A stretch of 6,232 nucleotides of DNA from JBCCZC01 sp039188505 (GTDB lineage: Bacteria > Pseudomonadota > Gammaproteobacteria > Xanthomonadales > SZUA-38): assembly GCA_039188505.1 (NCBI GenBank), contig JBCCZC010000350.1, positions 1 through 6,232 of the forward strand. The letters are read 5' to 3'. Of the stretch, positions 6,095 through 6,232 are shown piece after piece; within the stretch, counting starts at the first letter, position 1; the number at the start of each line of letters is the position of its first letter. The translations under genes and the position numbers were made by a program. The notes under the pieces were generated by a model. That model was not told the origin of the DNA. It made no database searches and was given only the letters and a program-made list of their open reading frames with translations.

Positions 6095-6232
6095 CCCGCA
6101 GCGATGAAACGGTGCGGCACGCCGTCTGGCGTGGTGTCCGGCGCCATGATGCTTCCTGGACGCGCCGGCTCCTGTGGCCGCGGTGGAGCGGTCCCGTTCC
6201 GGCGCCGCGTCGCGGACCTGCTCATCTCCCGA
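6095..6232 (-). other. Open upstream extension of the FecR frame
   Basis: The FecR reading frame continues 46 codons without a stop from the TTG at 6094 to the window edge, with no ATG, GTG or other TTG. It encodes a polar, Arg-, Ala- and His-rich stretch ending HHARRAAPFHRCG just before the hydrophobic core, which would supply the missing basic n-region. Open frames of this length are common in GC-rich DNA, so this is not proof of coding. Either the gene starts outside the window, or the start is the TTG, or a frameshift is present (see the ATG at 6147). Confidence 0.4.
6145..6157 (-). promoter_or_regulatory. Shine-Dalgarno plus ATG in the neighbouring frame, upstream of FecR
   Basis: On the minus strand AGGAAG (plus-strand 6152-6157) is followed by CATC and an ATG (6145-6147), a better initiation signal than that of the TTG at 6094. 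The ATG opens a 40-codon frame (MAPDTTPDGVPHRFIAAG...) that is out of phase with FecR and stops at 6025. If a single extra G were present in the GGG run (plus-strand CCC, 6095-6097), the frame would pass straight into the FecR signal peptide. Confidence 0.4.

Noticed and set aside
5427..6107. 226-codon plus-strand open frame opposite the FecR gene
   Set aside because: The product is dominated by Ser, Arg, Pro and Ala and is a shadow of the FecR frame.
1..6232. Mobile element, attachment site or CRISPR array
   Set aside because: No terminal inverted repeats, transposase or integrase motifs, tRNA-like sequence or regularly spaced direct repeats were seen.

Overview
The window is GC-rich, densely coding DNA. 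Every complete or partial gene product carries export or membrane signals typical of a Gram-negative (diderm) bacterium: Sec-type signal peptides, a possible lipobox, and a FecR-like periplasmic domain. A proteobacterium is the best guess. Nothing in the window fixes the genus. I saw no tRNA, rRNA, CRISPR array, transposase or integrase.

Layout: (1) the 5' end of a leftward gene for a small exported protein of unknown function (1-177, cut by the left edge); (2) a 343-base divergent intergenic region with small inverted repeats but no convincing promoter; (3) a rightward gene for an exported WD40-like beta-propeller protein of 826 residues (521-3001); (4) a 46-base convergent junction with GC-rich hairpins; (5) a leftward two-gene operon made of a FecR-domain periplasmic protein (4844-6094, N-terminus uncertain) and, 11 bases downstream, a 594-residue membrane protein with a periplasmic CHASE2 sensor and a cytoplasmic C-terminal TIR domain (3048-4832).

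The interesting unit is the FecR / CHASE2-TIR pair plus the convergent beta-propeller gene. CHASE2 receptors usually end in histidine kinase, nucleotide cyclase, GGDEF or similar output domains, and FecR-domain genes commonly sit beside CHASE2 genes. Here the output is a TIR domain that keeps the glutamate used for NAD+ cleavage in catalytic TIRs. The neighbouring propeller protein has the N-terminal linker and C-terminal tail style seen in bacterial TIR-(membrane helix)-WD40 proteins, but it has no TIR and carries an export signal instead. The working hypothesis is a split envelope-sensing TIR system: FecR and propeller proteins in the periplasm, CHASE2 as transmembrane receptor, and TIR as cytoplasmic effector. 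This is inference from domain content and gene order. No function is demonstrated by the sequence.

At the right edge the FecR gene has a start problem. Its frame stays open to the edge with no ATG or GTG, the only in-window start is a TTG, and a well-spaced Shine-Dalgarno/ATG lies in the neighbouring frame. One extra G in a GGG run would join the two.
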